64,000 nt of DNA from a bacterium (GTDB lineage Bacteria; Patescibacteriota; Saccharimonadia; Saccharimonadales; Saccharimonadaceae). Both the position numbers and the translations under genes were made by a program. Shown in pieces: positions 6,860-15,028 of the stretch. Under the pieces are notes generated by a model. The model saw only the letters and a list, made by a program, of their open reading frames with translations, had not been told where the DNA came from and ran no database searches. Location: positions 36,493-100,492 of the forward strand of contig JAUIGB010000002.1 in NCBI GenBank assembly GCA_030429975.1. The letters run 5' to 3'. Numbering within the stretch: position 1 is the first letter of the stretch; each line of letters opens with the position of its first letter.

Positions 6860-9271
6860 CTAATCTGATGCTTCTTCGCCATCATTTAACGCTGTTTTGA
6901 CCTGGTCCAATGTTATCTCTATTACGGTACCGGGGTTTACTTTGCCACCTAGCATTTGTTTTGCGATAGTATTTTCGACGGCTCGCTGAACAACCCTGCG
7001 CATAGGGCGCGCGCCTAGGCGCGGATCATAACCTTTGTCCACCAAAAATGACTTCGCGTCATCGGCAACATTAACACTGATTTTTTGAGACTGCATTGTT
7101 TTGTTAACCCCAGCCAATATCAGATCTACTACCTGCAGTAGCTCCTCTTTGTTCAACGGGCGAAAGACCACTATTTCATCAAATCGATTCAGAAACTCTG
7201 GCTTGAACTGGTTACTACTAATTAGTTCATCTATGAACTGCTTTTCAAAATCTTTTAATTTATAGCCTCGCTGTATATATTCGCGGATTCTATCGGCACC
7301 GGCATTGCTAGTACATATAACTATGGCGTCACGAAAACTAATCTCGCGATTATTAACATCTCGCATCACGCCTTCGTCTAATAACTGCAAAAGCGTTGTT
7401 AGCACTTGCGGGTGCGCCTTTTCAATCTCATCCAAAAGCAATACGCTAAACGGCTGCTTCATCGCCTGAGCCGTTAGACTGTTTGGATCCTTCGCGCCGT
7501 CCGCGATCAGCCGAGAAACATCTTCTGGCATAACATACTGATTCATATCCAGACGAATCATTCTATCCTCGCCACCAAAATAGACTTCACCAAGCGCCTT
7601 GGATAATTCCGTCTTGCCTACGCCCGTCGGTCCTAGAAAAAGAAAAGTTCCAATAGGTCGATTCTCGTTTCGCACACCCGAACGCGCACGTCGCAGGGCG
7701 TCACTCACGACTTGTACGGCGCGAGTCTGATTTATCATTCTTTCATGAATCTTATCTTCCATATTCATCAACGTGTCTCGCTCTTCCTCACCGCTAGCCA
7801 CGCCAACTTTGACGCCAATAGTTTTCTCAATCGCCTGTTGGACGGAGTTACCAGTGACCAATCCTCCATTGTCGTGACTTGCCGAGCTCTCCAGAAGTTT
7901 GAAGGCTCGACCGGGCATCTCTAGCTCGTGTATATATCTCTCGCTTAGTCTGTAAGCCTCCGCCAGGGCATGATACATATAAGTTACCTTGTGCTGATAC
8001 TCCGTGAATAACAGCATGTCTTGCATGATCGTCATTGTCTGTTCCCTGTCAGCCGGAGCTACATTAACTCTATTAAGTGCGTTCACTAATGATGAATTTT
8101 GCTGGCTAATCTGCAGATAACGCTGCTCATCCATAGTTAGGATAATGCGAAGTCCGCCACCTTCTATAATGGGTAGTAATATGTTCGACAGGTCCACAGA
8201 GCCCACGCCTTCTTCAAAGAAAACCTGAGCATTGTCTAGGCAGATTATAATATTCCGTGCACTATATGCCTCGGATAAAACCCGATTCATCAAACCTTCC
8301 AGCTCCCCCCTTCCAGGCGCAGAAGATATCAAGGCCGATGAATCCAGCATATATACCTGACGAAACTTCAGATTCGATGGTACCTTCTGCTCGGCATCCA
8401 TCAACCTCTCGGCAAATGCGCGAACAATTGTCGTTTTACCGATGCCCGTGGGACCAACTAGCGCCACATTTTGACGACCACCGCTCCCAAATGTATCGAT
8501 CAGCATGTCCAATTCTTCGCTATGCGCTTCAAGCTCTACATGTGCATTTCCCCCGGTATTTTCGGATAGGTTCTGACCGAATTTTTTCAGTGTCGGTATA
8601 TAACCGAATGCAAAGTCCCGAGCGATACCACCGGTTCGTCGCGGACGTTTTATTTTTTCAATTAAGTGCCTCGTGTGTTCGTACCACTTTATTCCCAGTA
8701 TAAGGTCTTGGTTTTCTAGCTTCATATGAGCCAATAGCGAATCACGATCCTCTGCACAATCGACAATAGCCACCAACAGAACAGCTCCGGATATAAACTC
8801 ACTACCGGATTTTTCTCGGACGGCTAATGCACTTTGCCATATCTTTTCCAAATCAGCGGGTTTGTCGGTTGTTATATTATCCAAGAAACCTGACGTGATG
8901 CCGAACCTGTTCGCGAAAAAGACACCACCTCTGGACGCCGATACTGCCCGCACTAAATCCTTTGGCGTAGGATTTTTTCCTATTTTGCCTAAAATATTAC
9001 CCGCCAACACCTCATCAACAGAAACTCCATTTGATTTAGGCTGTTTTAGCTCACCCCTGTGCCATTCTAGGATCATAATTGGCGCCGCGCACAATGACGC
9101 CACCAACCATCCGGCGTATATATCAGCCATCACAACCATAGCTAGCCCACCAAATAGCAGCCCAATAGTAAGTACCGTTAGTAGCAGTATTATGGGCTTC
9201 GAGATGGCCACACCAAGTCGAGCCTTCGCCGCCCTTACGCTCAGTGGATTAAATTTAGCTACATTGTCCAT
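6860..9271 (-). CDS. Membrane-anchored ClpB/ClpC-type double AAA+ ATPase
   Basis: The chosen start gives 803 residues. Two membrane helices lie near residues 26-47 and 51-70, then a helical region, then two AAA+ modules. The first has Walker A GPTGIGKTT (about 273) and an altered Walker B, IIICLDNAQ, where the usual catalytic Glu is Asn. The second has GPTGVGKTE (about 547) and an intact LLLDEIEKAHP, plus the ClpB-type C-terminal domain. No IGF/LGF/VGF ClpP-docking loop is seen where ClpC has it. It may therefore act as a membrane-bound unfoldase. I moved the start from 9337 to the ATG at 9271, which cuts the overlap with the upstream gene to 13 bases and has GGTGG before it. Confidence 0.88.
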   Translation of the reverse strand: MDNVAKFNPLSVRAAKARLGVAISKPIILLLTVLTIGLLFGGLAMVVMADIYAGWLVASLCAAPIMILEWHRGELKQPKSNGVSVDEVLAGNILGKIGKNPTPKDLVRAVSASRGGVFFANRFGITSGFLDNITTDKPADLEKIWQSALAVREKSGSEFISGAVLLVAIVDCAEDRDSLLAHMKLENQDLILGIKWYEHTRHLIEKIKRPRRTGGIARDFAFGYIPTLKKFGQNLSENTGGNAHVELEAHSEELDMLIDTFGSGGRQNVALVGPTGIGKTTIVRAFAERLMDAEQKVPSNLKFRQVYMLDSSALISSAPGRGELEGLMNRVLSEAYSARNIIICLDNAQVFFEEGVGSVDLSNILLPIIEGGGLRIILTMDEQRYLQISQQNSSLVNALNRVNVAPADREQTMTIMQDMLLFTEYQHKVTYMYHALAEAYRLSERYIHELEMPGRAFKLLESSASHDNGGLVTGNSVQQAIEKTIGVKVGVASGEEERDTLMNMEDKIHERMINQTRAVQVVSDALRRARSGVRNENRPIGTFLFLGPTGVGKTELSKALGEVYFGGEDRMIRLDMNQYVMPEDVSRLIADGAKDPNSLTAQAMKQPFSVLLLDEIEKAHPQVLTTLLQLLDEGVMRDVNNREISFRDAIVICTSNAGADRIREYIQRGYKLKDFEKQFIDELISSNQFKPEFLNRFDEIVVFRPLNKEELLQVVDLILAGVNKTMQSQKISVNVADDAKSFLVDKGYDPRLGARPMRRVVQRAVENTIAKQMLGGKVNPGTVIEITLDQVKTALNDGEEASD

Positions 9272-9645
9272 GATAAATTCCACCCAATCAGCATCAACCA
9301 AACCCCGATTAACGGCAGAGCCGGTAGAGCCAGCCATAGGATTATATTCAAAAGTGTGTACATAACGGAAATAATCAGAACAACGAAGCCTACTATCATA
9401 ATCATCAGCCGAATGACGGCACCTATAACCCTTGAAAATAGCTTGTCGGCAAAGGCACGCAGTTGCACCTCCAATGCGCCATCTACTTTACCGGCCGATA
9501 TCTGACGATAAGGCGAAAATAATGTTTTTAGTAGCAAACTAAACGAAAAATAATCGATGAGACTCTCTAAACGAACAGAGGCGAATTTGACTCGCTCTCG
9601 TAATCCGTCACCGTACCACCATTGGAATAGACTGACCACCAGCAT
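9259..9645 (-). CDS. Small membrane protein upstream of the Clp ATPase
   Basis: Not recognised. About 128 residues, with an amphipathic N-terminal half and two long hydrophobic segments in the C-terminal half. It overlaps the Clp-type ATPase by 13 bases and is a likely membrane partner of it. The second ATG (9645) was chosen because TACAAT (minus strand, 9652-9657) lies 6 bases before it. Confidence 0.75.
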   Translation of the reverse strand: MLVVSLFQWWYGDGLRERVKFASVRLESLIDYFSFSLLLKTLFSPYRQISAGKVDGALEVQLRAFADKLFSRVIGAVIRLMIMIVGFVVLIISVMYTLLNIILWLALPALPLIGVWLMLIGWNLSWTM

Positions 9646-9689
9646 AACCATATTGTACCACCGAAACGTAAGGTATAATAGAGGTTACC

Positions 9690-10973
9690 ATGGCAAAAAT
9701 TCATAGCGTTCTAGTAGGCAAAGCCGTAAGGCACGTCGCAAGACTTCGTGGCGGTAGCGGATCCGCTCTGCCTGGTTTAGTCGTAGAAAAGATCGACAAA
9801 AAATTCGTCGAGAATTCGCTAAAAAAACTACCCCGTGGCGTCGTAATAATTAGTGGAACTAATGGCAAAACCACGACTACCAAAATAGTCGTAGAACTGC
9901 TCGAGAGCCAGGGCTTGAAGGTCTTTACCAACAAGACCGGTAGCAATTTCTCTAGGGGCATAGCAGCGGCCCTACTAGCGGACATGAATGCCCGTGGAAA
10001 CTTAAAAGCCGATATCGCAGTACTGGAAATGGATGAAGCCCACGGAGTTCGATTCGCTGAACAAATTCAACCCAGATATAGCTTGTTATTGAACGTAATG
10101 AGAGATCAGTTAGATAGGTTTGGAGAAATCGATCATACTGCTAGACTACTCCAGCGCATAGCGGAATCGACGACCTATGGCGTGATAGTTAACAGAGACG
10201 ATCCTCGCTTATCAAACGAGAATTTCTTAAAAGATATAGACGCGGATATCTACAGCTACGGAGTTTCGTCCGAGCTCATCAATCAATTCCCCTCCGACGA
10301 CGATATGAGGACTTTGTCGATGGAAAAAAGAGAGAAATTATTCGAACGAGACGACACATGCCTAAAAACAATCAGTGGTAAAACCGCAACAATTTCCTAT
10401 GGAGGTAAGACCGAAAAGGTGAGCTTGAAACTAGGCGGTATCTATAATGTATTAAACGCCGTTGGAGCGATAGCATTGTGTAGGCAGATACTTGGCAAGA
10501 ACATGGATGAAAAAAAGATGCTGAAAACCTTGTCAAAAATCACACCAGCATTTGGTCGAGGCGAAGACATCATGGTCAATGGAAAAACCTGTCAGATAAT
10601 TTTAGTCAAGAATCCTAGCGGGTTTCGCTTAGGGCTGAAGTCATTCAAACCTGACGGAGTATCAACGATGATTGCAATCAATGACAACTATGCGGACGGC
10701 CGCGACATGAGCTGGTTGTGGGACGTAGACTTCGACAGCCTAAAGGAGAATGGCGTCTGCGAGATCAGTGGATCTAGGGCATACGATATGGCGCTACGGT
10801 TGCAATACGACGAGGTAAACTTTACTCACGTTGATACAAATTTATCTAGGTCATTAAAAAGCTTCTTGAGCGCCGAGCCAGACAAGCCAAAGAGGATATA
10901 TTGCACCTACACTGCCATGCTGGAAGTTCGCAAACAATTAGGCAAAATAGCCGAAGTAAAGGAGTTAGGATGA
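9690..10973 (+). CDS. murT: Lipid II isoglutaminyl synthase, Mur ligase subunit MurT
   Basis: With GatD it amidates the alpha-carboxyl of D-Glu in lipid II, a modification of Gram-positive type cell walls. The 427-residue protein has the Mur ligase P-loop GTNGKTTTT (residues 56-64), the middle domain (LEMDEAHG, LLLNVMRDQLDRFGEID) and the C-terminal DUF1727 domain. The four-cysteine zinc ribbon reported for staphylococcal and streptococcal MurT is missing here; only one Cys lies in that stretch. TATAAT at 9674-9679 lies 10 bases before the start. The TGA stop overlaps gatD as ATGA. Confidence 0.95.
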   Translation: MAKIHSVLVGKAVRHVARLRGGSGSALPGLVVEKIDKKFVENSLKKLPRGVVIISGTNGKTTTTKIVVELLESQGLKVFTNKTGSNFSRGIAAALLADMNARGNLKADIAVLEMDEAHGVRFAEQIQPRYSLLLNVMRDQLDRFGEIDHTARLLQRIAESTTYGVIVNRDDPRLSNENFLKDIDADIYSYGVSSELINQFPSDDDMRTLSMEKREKLFERDDTCLKTISGKTATISYGGKTEKVSLKLGGIYNVLNAVGAIALCRQILGKNMDEKKMLKTLSKITPAFGRGEDIMVNGKTCQIILVKNPSGFRLGLKSFKPDGVSTMIAINDNYADGRDMSWLWDVDFDSLKENGVCEISGSRAYDMALRLQYDEVNFTHVDTNLSRSLKSFLSAEPDKPKRIYCTYTAMLEVRKQLGKIAEVKELG

Positions 10974-11692
10974 GCAAAAAAACACTCACGATTCTCCATC
11001 TATATCCTAAAGATATGAATATTTATGGCGACTACGGCAACGTTCTAGTGCTAAAACGCAGAGCTGAATGGCACGGTTATGAAGTTAAGGTCATCGACTA
11101 TAACCCAGGCGATGATTTTCCTGAAAAATTCGATATATTAGTTGGCGGTGGCGGTCAGGATAGCGGTCAAGATAGAGTACAATCTGATCTGCAAAAAATA
11201 GGACCAAAGCTGAAAACAATGGCCAACAAGGGCGCGCCCATGCTAGTAGTGTGCGGGCTTTACCAGCTATTCGGTAAGTTCTTTCAAACTCAAACCGGAC
11301 ATGTCATAAAGGGAGTTGGAATTTTAGATATTGAGACTTTCGCGGAATCAGAAAGGTTGATCGGAAATATAGTCACGAAAAGTCATGAGTTCGGTGAAAT
11401 TATTGGTTATGAGAATCATAGCGGAAAAACCTACATAGGTAACATAACCAACCTCGGAAAGGTCATTAAAGGAGCGGGTAATAACGGCAAGATCGACAAG
11501 ACAGAGGGTGCCAGATATAAAAATGTGATAGGAACCTATATGCATGGATCGCTTTTGCCTAAAAACCCAAAAATTGCCGATTGGATGATATCCAAAGCGG
11601 CGACGAACAAATATGGAACGTTCGATAAAGCGAAGATAGATGACGGTATCGCAAAATTAGCTCGAGAACACGCGTCAAAGCGCCCACGCTAA
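10970..11692 (+). CDS. gatD: Lipid II isoglutaminyl synthase, glutamine amidotransferase subunit GatD
   Basis: A class I glutamine amidotransferase that feeds ammonia to MurT. Cys95 in VVCGLYQLFG is the nucleophile and His192 in TYMHGSLLPKNP the partner. The GGGGQDSGQD motif is typical of the family. It has 240 residues. The start is the ATG of the ATGA overlap with murT, so the pair is translationally coupled. It ends inside the stop codon of the convergent Nudix gene. Confidence 0.95.
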   Translation: MSKKTLTILHLYPKDMNIYGDYGNVLVLKRRAEWHGYEVKVIDYNPGDDFPEKFDILVGGGGQDSGQDRVQSDLQKIGPKLKTMANKGAPMLVVCGLYQLFGKFFQTQTGHVIKGVGILDIETFAESERLIGNIVTKSHEFGEIIGYENHSGKTYIGNITNLGKVIKGAGNNGKIDKTEGARYKNVIGTYMHGSLLPKNPKIADWMISKAATNKYGTFDKAKIDDGIAKLAREHASKRPR

Positions 11693-12084
11693 ACTGCGTA
11701 ATGGCCTACGATCAGATTTTTATACGACGGAACTTCTATTTTTCCGTTTACAATATCCTTGACCTCCACCCATACCGCGCGCTTCATCTCTGAATCTTGT
11801 GGTACCAGTGGGGTGTCAACGTCAATTGCGCCATGATAGCCTAGAACGATTTTACCGTTTCTATGCTGACCGAAATCAGCGTGCTTTAAGGGTATTTCTT
11901 TGAGTCCCAACTCTTCGAACAGCTCTCGTGCCATGGCGGTATCTGGTGATTCACCTTCGTCTATATGGCCACCCGGTAGCCCGTAACCTTCCTTGCCATA
12001 ATCAACCACTAGTACTTTTTTATGATCGAGGCTAAAGAGCACGCACTTGCATGTCACTCTGTGGGTATCGCGTCTACGATCCAT
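11689..12084 (-). CDS. Nudix family hydrolase
   Basis: A 131-residue cytoplasmic protein with a full Nudix box: GGHIDEGES followed by RELFEELGL. Substrate unknown. It overlaps the end of bcp by 11 bases and shares stop-codon bases with the convergent gatD (stops at 11689-11691 and 11690-11692). Confidence 0.92.
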   Translation of the reverse strand: MDRRRDTHRVTCKCVLFSLDHKKVLVVDYGKEGYGLPGGHIDEGESPDTAMARELFEELGLKEIPLKHADFGQHRNGKIVLGYHGAIDVDTPLVPQDSEMKRAVWVEVKDIVNGKIEVPSYKNLIVGHYAV

Positions 12085-12544
12085 TTTTTTGCAACTTTTC
12101 CAAATCCGTAATTACCTGATCACCATGTCCAAGAGGCGTGACCCGTCCATACACCTTTCTGACCATGCCCTTCGGATCAATGATAAACGTCTTCCGCAGT
12201 ATTCCTTCGCGACCAAACATTTTAGCACCCCAAGCACCGAAACTTTCGATGACTTTTCCATCAACATCGGTCAATAGCGTAAAATTTAGTGAGTGTTTGG
12301 ACTTGAATTTTTCATGACTGGACGCATCATCTTTACTAATACCGACTACCTCGGCACCCATATCGGCCAAATGGTCTCGAGCATCACGCAGACTACAAGC
12401 CTCAACGGTACAGCCCGGAGTATCATCTTTCGGATAAAAGTACAGGACTATCCACCTTCCCTCAAAATCTTTCAAAGAAACGTCTTTACCTTCTGTATCA
12501 GGTAAGCTGAAACTAGGCGCAGAATATGGTAACTCTTTCTTCAT
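12074..12544 (-). CDS. bcp: Thiol peroxidase of the Bcp/AhpC-TSA family
   Basis: A peroxiredoxin that reduces hydrogen peroxide and organic peroxides in the cytoplasm. The peroxidatic Cys lies in TPGCTVEACSLRD, with a second Cys five residues later, the spacing of the two-Cys atypical PrxQ/Bcp type. It has 157 residues. The inner ATG (12544) was chosen: TATAAT on the minus strand (12551-12556) lies exactly 6 bases before it and inside the longer frame. Confidence 0.95.
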   Translation of the reverse strand: MKKELPYSAPSFSLPDTEGKDVSLKDFEGRWIVLYFYPKDDTPGCTVEACSLRDARDHLADMGAEVVGISKDDASSHEKFKSKHSLNFTLLTDVDGKVIESFGAWGAKMFGREGILRKTFIIDPKGMVRKVYGRVTPLGHGDQVITDLEKLQKNGS

Positions 12545-12560
12545 GCCTTTATTATATCTG

Positions 12561-13007
12561 TTATTTACCGGATCGGTCAAACACGACTCGACTGTACCAG
12601 AAATAGTTCCAAAGCAAGCTGGCTATGGTCGCAAGAACCTTCGCCACAAACAAGGCAACACCATTACCAATATCGTAAAACATCCAAATCAGCGTGGGTA
12701 CTGTCGTAATTATCGCGCCCTGAATCACCCATAGTCCAAATAATGTAATGGCTACGAATACTAAAAACTGTCGTAGTTTTCGCAAACTAGTATCGCCAAA
12801 CACAACGCGTTTGTTCAATATATAACTAACAGACAACGCCACTGACGTGGATCCTACGTTGGCAGCGACCGGTGTCCACCCAAACAATGCGATAAATAGG
12901 TATAACAGCGTGAAATCAACTCCGGTGTTAATTACGCCAACCAAACCAAATTTAACCTGCGGAGACTTAGGGCTAGCCTTTTTTGATTTGGTTTTTCTTT
13001 TGGCCAT
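12561..13007 (-). CDS. GtrA-like membrane protein
   Basis: A 148-residue protein with a basic start and four membrane helices, ending in NYFWYSRVVF as in the GtrA/DPMS family. Members help move lipid-linked sugars across the membrane or assist glycosyltransferases. No glycosyltransferase lies beside it, so the partner is unknown. Confidence 0.85.
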   Translation of the reverse strand: MAKRKTKSKKASPKSPQVKFGLVGVINTGVDFTLLYLFIALFGWTPVAANVGSTSVALSVSYILNKRVVFGDTSLRKLRQFLVFVAITLFGLWVIQGAIITTVPTLIWMFYDIGNGVALFVAKVLATIASLLWNYFWYSRVVFDRSGK

Positions 13008-13079
13008 TTCTTTTTTACTTTATCACAGCCCTTATGGTTTTCAAGTAGTAAAAAATAGGATATAATTGCCAAAGTAAAT

Positions 13080-13155
13080 CGGGGTGTGGCGCAGTTGATA
13101 GCGCGCGCGGTTTGGGACCGTGAGGTCGAAGGTTTGAGTCCTTTCACCCCGACCA
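13080..13155 (+). tRNA. tRNA-Pro (anticodon TGG)
   Basis: Acceptor CGGGGTG/CACCCCG, anticodon loop TTTGGGA, A73 and an encoded CCA (13153-13155). A TATAAT -10 lies at 13061-13066. Confidence 0.95.
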
Positions 13156-13193
13156 AATAAAATTGACCGCCTTTAGGTGGTCTATTTTATTTG
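13154..13193 (+). terminator. Terminator hairpin starting in the tRNA-Pro CCA
   Basis: CAAATAAAAT (13154-13163) pairs with ATTTTATTTG (13184-13193) around an inner GACC/GGTC stem. Confidence 0.75.
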
Positions 13194-13221
13194 TCATACT
13201 TTGCGATGCCCTTTCACGCCT

Positions 13222-13260
13222 AAAAAGCAAATCGCCCGCTCCCACGAATGGGATACGGGC
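13222..13260 (-). terminator. Terminator for the GC-rich orphan gene
   Basis: On the minus strand GCCCGTATCCCA-TTCG-TGGGAGCGGGC forms a strong stem with one small mismatch region, followed by GATTTGCTTTTT. Confidence 0.65.
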
Positions 13261-13287
13261 GAATGCAGTTTCGGACAGGACCGACAA

Positions 13288-13674
13288 TCAGTCATCCCGC
13301 ACGACGTCGATGTCGACGATCCGAAACACCTTGGTCTCGGAGTCTCGTCCACGATTGCTCGTGTGCAGGGTCAGAGTCTTTCCGGTCTCGAGTATGGGCT
13401 CGATGATCTGGTAGACCGATGCCCGCCCACTTACGAGTCCGTACACGGGATCCATGACTTTTCCGTCGATGATGTCGCACTGATGGAAGCCGGTCGTGCG
13501 ACCGCGCTTATTCCGCACAGGCACCAGCGCGAACTCCTGCTCGTACTCCATGACGTCATCCTCGCGGATGACCTTCAGGCGCACCTGAGCGGCGGTGTTG
13601 TAGCTGCCAGAGCCGATTATCGCGTAGTGCCTCGAAACTGCTTGATTGGGACGTGCGTTGGTAAATGTTTCCAC
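13288..13674 (-). CDS. Hypothetical GC-rich orphan protein, 128 residues
   Basis: Not recognised. A soluble protein with alternating beta-like segments (RLKVIREDDV, TLTLHTSN, VFRIVDIDVV) and no signal peptide. GAGAGGA stands before the ATG. Codons end mostly in G or C (GAC, ATC, CGG, GTC), unlike the neighbours, and the gene has its own GC-rich terminator. It lies next to tRNA-Pro. This points to recent transfer, perhaps from a GC-rich actinobacterium (inference). Confidence 0.7.
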   Translation of the reverse strand: METFTNARPNQAVSRHYAIIGSGSYNTAAQVRLKVIREDDVMEYEQEFALVPVRNKRGRTTGFHQCDIIDGKVMDPVYGLVSGRASVYQIIEPILETGKTLTLHTSNRGRDSETKVFRIVDIDVVRDD

Positions 13675-13761
13675 GCCGATTCCTCTCGCTTGTGGTATCT
13701 ACTATGATTTCAATACCCCATCTTTTCATAATACCATAAAATTACTAATTAGTCAACAATG

Positions 13762-14973
13762 CTACTGCTTTTGCTGGGTTGAGAACGGATTGAGAGTAAG
13801 AAATGACAGCAGTCCCTCTAGCTCTCTCTTGATGTCGCTAAAAGGCGTAAAATCGGATGGTACATTGACGTTTACTGGCTGATCATAAGAGAAATCGATT
13901 TTAATGTTTAGTTGACCGGATTCGTCGGAAATATTCATATGTTTGAGTTGGTGGAACCACTGGTCAATCCATAGTTCTATTTTTAGTTTTTCTGTATCTG
14001 TTTTGTCATTTAATTGTAGGTTGATTTCACCGCCGCTAATCGTATTGCCTGAGCAGGATTTCAAATCTTTGAACAATTGCGTATTCTGCACACTGGACGA
14101 AAACTTTTTAGCTGCATCACCATCAATCTCTACGGCATATCCACTGTTGCCATTTTGAACACCTAGACTATCCGTTACTTTCACGACTCGGCTGTCATAA
14201 TATGCCAAACCAACATCTGTAATAGATGCCGGATCGTCACCTATTTTTTGAAGAGTTTCAAAGACGCACTCGTATTCCCTGGCCTCTATCTCATTGTATT
14301 TCCTTATCTCGGACTCGCCATACAGTACCCAGGTATCATCTATGCTGTCGACAGCCGGCTGATACAGAGATGCTAGCTTTTCTAGCTGTTGACGAATCTG
14401 ACTTTCTGATAACCCAGCGAACCTAAGGGCGATTGAGCTTTGCGCCGAAAGCGCACTAACCAGCTCTTCTAAGCCAGTAAGTTTGAAGTATACGTCACCA
14501 TCGGTGTCTCCATTATATTCAAATTCAATAGTGTTATCTTGATTCGCGGCCGCCAAACCAACAGACGCCCCTCCAGTCCCCGAAAATCCCTTGTCATAGC
14601 TAAAACTAGAGGTAAAATCAACGTTAATTTGACCTCCATATGAAACAGTTCCTTCCGCGGTCACGGATTCCGAGGTGATTAGTTTACTCATGGCGTCCGT
14701 AACAGCATTGTCTGGGTTTTGATACCAGAACGCATAAACAGCGACCGACGATAATAACAGAACCGCAGTCAGGGATCCGGCAATTATAGCGATTAGTTTT
14801 TTGTGACTCTTTTTCTGCTGTGGTTTCATGGAGTGAAGCATTTGGGAAACTGATTTTTGTTTCGCCTGCTCTACTCTTTTTCGCATCGTCACGCTAAGTA
14901 CGTCACCCTCGTGATTGGGTTTTGTGCCGCTGCTTTTCTTGTCCGAAATATTACCCTCTGGCTCGTCCTTCAT
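13762..14973 (-). CDS. Membrane-anchored extracellular protein of unknown function
   Basis: A 403-residue protein: a charged cytoplasmic region (1-58), one membrane helix at about 59-83 (IAIIAGSLTAVLLLSSVAVY), then an outer domain of about 320 residues rich in beta-strand patterns. The outer part resembles the LppX/LolA-like fold only in general pattern; I cannot name a family. Two widely spaced cysteines (about 240 and 310) may form a disulfide. Confidence 0.8.
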   Translation of the reverse strand: MKDEPEGNISDKKSSGTKPNHEGDVLSVTMRKRVEQAKQKSVSQMLHSMKPQQKKSHKKLIAIIAGSLTAVLLLSSVAVYAFWYQNPDNAVTDAMSKLITSESVTAEGTVSYGGQINVDFTSSFSYDKGFSGTGGASVGLAAANQDNTIEFEYNGDTDGDVYFKLTGLEELVSALSAQSSIALRFAGLSESQIRQQLEKLASLYQPAVDSIDDTWVLYGESEIRKYNEIEAREYECVFETLQKIGDDPASITDVGLAYYDSRVVKVTDSLGVQNGNSGYAVEIDGDAAKKFSSSVQNTQLFKDLKSCSGNTISGGEINLQLNDKTDTEKLKIELWIDQWFHQLKHMNISDESGQLNIKIDFSYDQPVNVNVPSDFTPFSDIKRELEGLLSFLTLNPFSTQQKQ

Positions 14974-15028
14974 TTCATCTTTACTTTAGCATATAAAGCA
15001 TAAGTGAGATAGCCGTGACTGGGCTGTG

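Noticed and set aside
8257..9365. Plus-strand frames opposite the Clp-type ATPase gene
   Set aside because: Shadows of the conserved minus-strand frame, without promoter or Shine-Dalgarno.
13177..13707. Plus-strand 176-residue open frame
   Set aside because: It is antisense to the minus-strand 128-residue gene, which has a Shine-Dalgarno and a terminator; the plus frame crosses that terminator and has no clear start signal.
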